DNA of 37,355 nucleotides from Verrucomicrobiales bacterium (GTDB lineage Bacteria; Verrucomicrobiota; Verrucomicrobiia; Methylacidiphilales; JAAUTS01), in contig JAISCS010000053.1 of the NCBI GenBank assembly GCA_031265365.1, forward strand, positions 1 through 37,355, in the 5' to 3' direction. A program made the position numbers and the translations under genes. Below, piece after piece: positions 35,601 to 37,355 of the stretch. How positions within the stretch are numbered: position 1 is the stretch's first letter; each line of letters begins with the position of its first letter. Under the pieces are notes generated by a model that did not search any database, had not been told where the DNA came from, and worked only from the letters and a program-made list of their open reading frames with translations.

Positions 35601-37355
35601 GAACAACACGGAACTACAGACGGCGCTGGATGAAATCAACGCGGTGCTGGCCGAGGTGGATGCGGCATTGAAAGAACAATCCCCAACGACAAATTCCGAA
35701 TCCAATATCACCGTCAGCGGTGAGGAAATTAACGCCGTCGGTGACGCGCCGTTCGCCGCCGCGCCGCATGGTGGTGAAAGCGTGGCGAAACTTGAGCGGG
35801 TGCGTAACGCGGTCAGGGCGGTTGCCGAGGGCGCGGAAGAAGGCGTGGCTAGGAATTTGCGCCCCGATCTCGTGATTTACGGCGGCTCCGCTGATGTGGT
35901 GTTCCCGTGGGGCAATGACCGATTTGGGTTGAAAAAAATAGCGACGCGGCGTGGTGCGGAGGTGTTGAATCAGGTGTTGCGAACAGTCGCGCTGGGTGAG
36001 GTCGAGCGGCATGGCGACACCAAGAAAACCGTCAATCTCGCGCTGGGTGATTACCGCGCCGTGCTGTCGCTGGACGAGCATGGGAAACAAAAGACTTGGT
36101 TGCTGACCGGCTGGGAAGAGGGAAGACCCGATGCCACCGGCGAGGTTAGTGCTCAAACCGAGGCTACGCAACCGACCCCTACATTTAGTCGTGACCGATT
36201 GGGAGCGGGTCTCAACGATATAATTGACACGGAAAGGCGTTCTGTCAATTCCAAATCCACCGCCGCCGGTGACGCGCCGTTCGCCGCCGCGCCGGAACGT
36301 CGCTTGCCAAGCCGCGCCGTTGATGGCAGTATCTCCCGCATGTCCGACCCCGCACGGGTCGCCCAAGACAACCGGACTTCATTCCCCGTGGGCGAGCAGA
36401 ATGAAGCCACGCGCAAAGCCGCCAACGGCCAGCCGTCCAATCTGACTGCGGCGGAATATGCCCGCGCCACCTCACCGGAGTTCAAGGCGCGATATGGGGA
36501 TTGGGAGGCGTTGGCAAAAATTAACGCGGTGCGGAATAGTGAGCCATTGAAAGTTAATGCGTTGGCGACAGCACCGAGTGAGCGTGAGGTCAAAAATCTG
36601 TTTTCCACTTTCGGTGAAATTAAAAACGATAAGGACGGGCGGCAGGTTATTTTCCCCAACCGCACCGTCGGAAAAATTCTGCGGCACAGGGGTTTTAACG
36701 TCGGGAGAATTGCTAAGGATTTGCCGGTTATCTTCCGTCGCACAATTCCAGCCTGGAGTGAAAACTACCAAGCGAAGCCCGGTCATAAAGACCATAGCAG
36801 TAACATCAAAGCCTATCACAATTACGTTGGAAAATTCGCTGACGGTGAAGCCACCTATTTCATCCGCTTCACGTTGCATGAGGAAAACAAGCATCGTGGC
36901 GACGGAAAAAACAACCTCCATTCGACGTTCATTTCTGATGTTGAGATTTACCGGCAAAAACAAGGCGCGGATTTTGCTCGTGTCCACGTTAGCAACATGG
37001 GCGTAGTAAAAGGCGCGCCTTACGATGAAAAACTATCACGGTGGCTGTCGTCTGTCAACCCTCAAAATATAAAAATCCCGCTAGACGAAAACGGCGAGCC
37101 GGTGATGAGCGCCATTGACCAATCCCACCCTAATGCTACGCGTCCCAATGGGGGGACGCCGTTATTTGCCGCCGCGCCGGAAAGACGCTTGCCAAGGCGG
37201 AACGAGAACGGCAGTATTTCCCGCATGTCCGACCCGCAGCGGGCCGCCAATCAACACAACCGGACTTCACCCGCTGGCGGATTAAGTGAAGCCGCGCCGC
37301 GTCTCGCCGCCAACGGCCAGACCTCCAACCTGACTGCGGCGGAATATGCCCGCGC
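32650..37355 (+). CDS. Giant phage 'polyvalent'-type protein, open to window end (partial, >1,560 codons); C-terminal BECR-nuclease-like and LPD-like modules
   Basis: Frame read codon by codon from ATG AGC GAT TTC GAC CCC ATC AAA without a stop to 37355; absent from the ORF track because it has no stop in the window. Confidence 0.85.
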   Translation, partial: MSDFDPIKAGAILVEDEPFDPIKVGAVLIDDEPFDPIKVGAIEVDGALSELETKAGMALKWAQEQSNGLLDNRLTPYHHLQKNRSPYGADADAVATRLMRDNLRAEVRKLNPEMTEAGIDTELARGTGLMDWVGGAFKTLGKTGAQSLAYGAELGGFMLESGAEYMRKLMRGLAGIPATDYAARAQKRETYRRETRDYYVNKLGRSEEEAGRLTNQLVDKFFPEQRANVKEAYDLAYRYRRQTEQQPWATDDPHTPNVVKTVSSAIAQGIPQLLSLVSYKIPGLGPMVALKDVLSESYNQLRTDSEQSGKNLSEDELIDAAMSSAAFKALFEVGMDKFALKGISGLFGKKASGAVTAELAKETAKKEAQKGFVRRAAEAYLKQQAVEQPTELIQDYSDKFFGARLGLEQDWYSWAELRDRTLSVAFMPQGAVAAVGEARARQNNLPLTAEALKQQHQQFQEKIRAATNGFYRGEDTVDQAAKKMRQAGFSDTDIQIWRNRLTTPALAVNSDGGMRQQDSQPLYGADGKINSDAALTIAGIDFSNGLITLDEATAVNERFQGKELAEEFRKIMLPYVNEQGYYDQKGRERAAADAVGAEIEGENNPGAPTVTADGEQPSAPDNPVPESDATVAVQMDWLNKGKRDAVFFTPGTTIPATPEGLARLDTARGTFIYNPLVHSEESLNNAVKNDTLGDVLGYGIPRKPSDANIAGVIVLRGTDGTEKLSVVTDDAHRQQVEDNLNALAEEGDTVTLEPTEDKVLAERREQLSRQFPGVDWRNKPVPATPQKSSPASGNFQTAWEKTARLLTPIGGTVRRVNAPAKSSGFEAWFTLDEHGHPQVYVGVDEAMVNSHRQKFQNEEEFNEWVNRAFNEEYLHAADLESLRRKWEAGGSAGGFHEFLNHERAKLWRGLSEADRRMIEAIYGDFDPKATDAQKAQELLRILLQLQRDGKLTEFAGRLSAPGRSALRAWLQQLADFIKNTLRAANNTELQTALDEINAVLAEVDAALKEQSPTTNSESNITVSGEEINAVGDAPFAAAPHGGESVAKLERVRNAVRAVAEGAEEGVARNLRPDLVIYGGSADVVFPWGNDRFGLKKIATRRGAEVLNQVLRTVALGEVERHGDTKKTVNLALGDYRAVLSLDEHGKQKTWLLTGWEEGRPDATGEVSAQTEATQPTPTFSRDRLGAGLNDIIDTERRSVNSKSTAAGDAPFAAAPERRLPSRAVDGSISRMSDPARVAQDNRTSFPVGEQNEATRKAANGQPSNLTAAEYARATSPEFKARYGDWEALAKINAVRNSEPLKVNALATAPSEREVKNLFSTFGEIKNDKDGRQVIFPNRTVGKILRHRGFNVGRIAKDLPVIFRRTIPAWSENYQAKPGHKDHSSNIKAYHNYVGKFADGEATYFIRFTLHEENKHRGDGKNNLHSTFISDVEIYRQKQGADFARVHVSNMGVVKGAPYDEKLSRWLSSVNPQNIKIPLDENGEPVMSAIDQSHPNATRPNGGTPLFAAAPERRLPRRNENGSISRMSDPQRAANQHNRTSPAGGLSEAAPRLAANGQTSNLTAAEYAR

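Noticed and set aside
35614-36743. Minus-strand ORFs in the giant ORF region (35614-36366, 36153-36743)
   Set aside because: The plus frame is continuously open and its translation shows domain and linker repeats; the antisense frames do not.
199-36848. GCTGAC motif as transposon ends or MITE copies
   Set aside because: Too short, usually within coding sequence without disrupting it, and no conserved flanks or target duplications between copies.

Overview
GC-rich bacterial chromosomal window. The gene content and intergenic repeat families suggest a Verrucomicrobiota/PVC-type genome (inference only). Positions ~1-26.3 kb hold ordinary metabolic genes: an FAD oxidoreductase, an epimerase, a YfhO-type membrane protein, lutABC plus a DeoR regulator, a rhomboid-like protein, NUDIX, kup, hom, thrC, tRNA-Gly, ribokinase, a GH116 glycosidase, an alpha/beta hydrolase, a Gfo/Idh/MocA oxidoreductase, gcvT and gcvH. 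Position ~26.39 kb begins a degraded IS5-type transposase, followed by a phage-like module: a truncated acidic ORF end, two lipoproteins, a tail-collar-like protein, several virion-like proteins, and a giant ORF that opens at 32650 and runs off the window end. The giant ORF is missing from the supplied track because it has no stop codon. Two signals stand out. (1) A short, partly palindromic word, GCTGACNGT / ACNGTCAGC (full palindrome GCTGAC-N-GTCAGC), is scattered about 50-55 times on both strands, in all reading frames and between genes. It is sparse in the phage-like module and absent from the AT-rich cassette ORFs, which resembles a DNA-uptake-sequence or HIP1-like genome-wide motif. (2) The giant phage 'polyvalent' protein (>1,560 aa) has a modular C-terminus in which BECR-nuclease/LPD-like domains are separated by a repeated ~65-aa linker, resembling a domain-shuffling toxin/effector array. 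Other observations include an AT-rich cassette with terminal inverted repeats between hom and thrC, a duplicated 3' end of the GH116 gene flanking an AT-rich ORF, and several REP/BIME-like intergenic repeat families.
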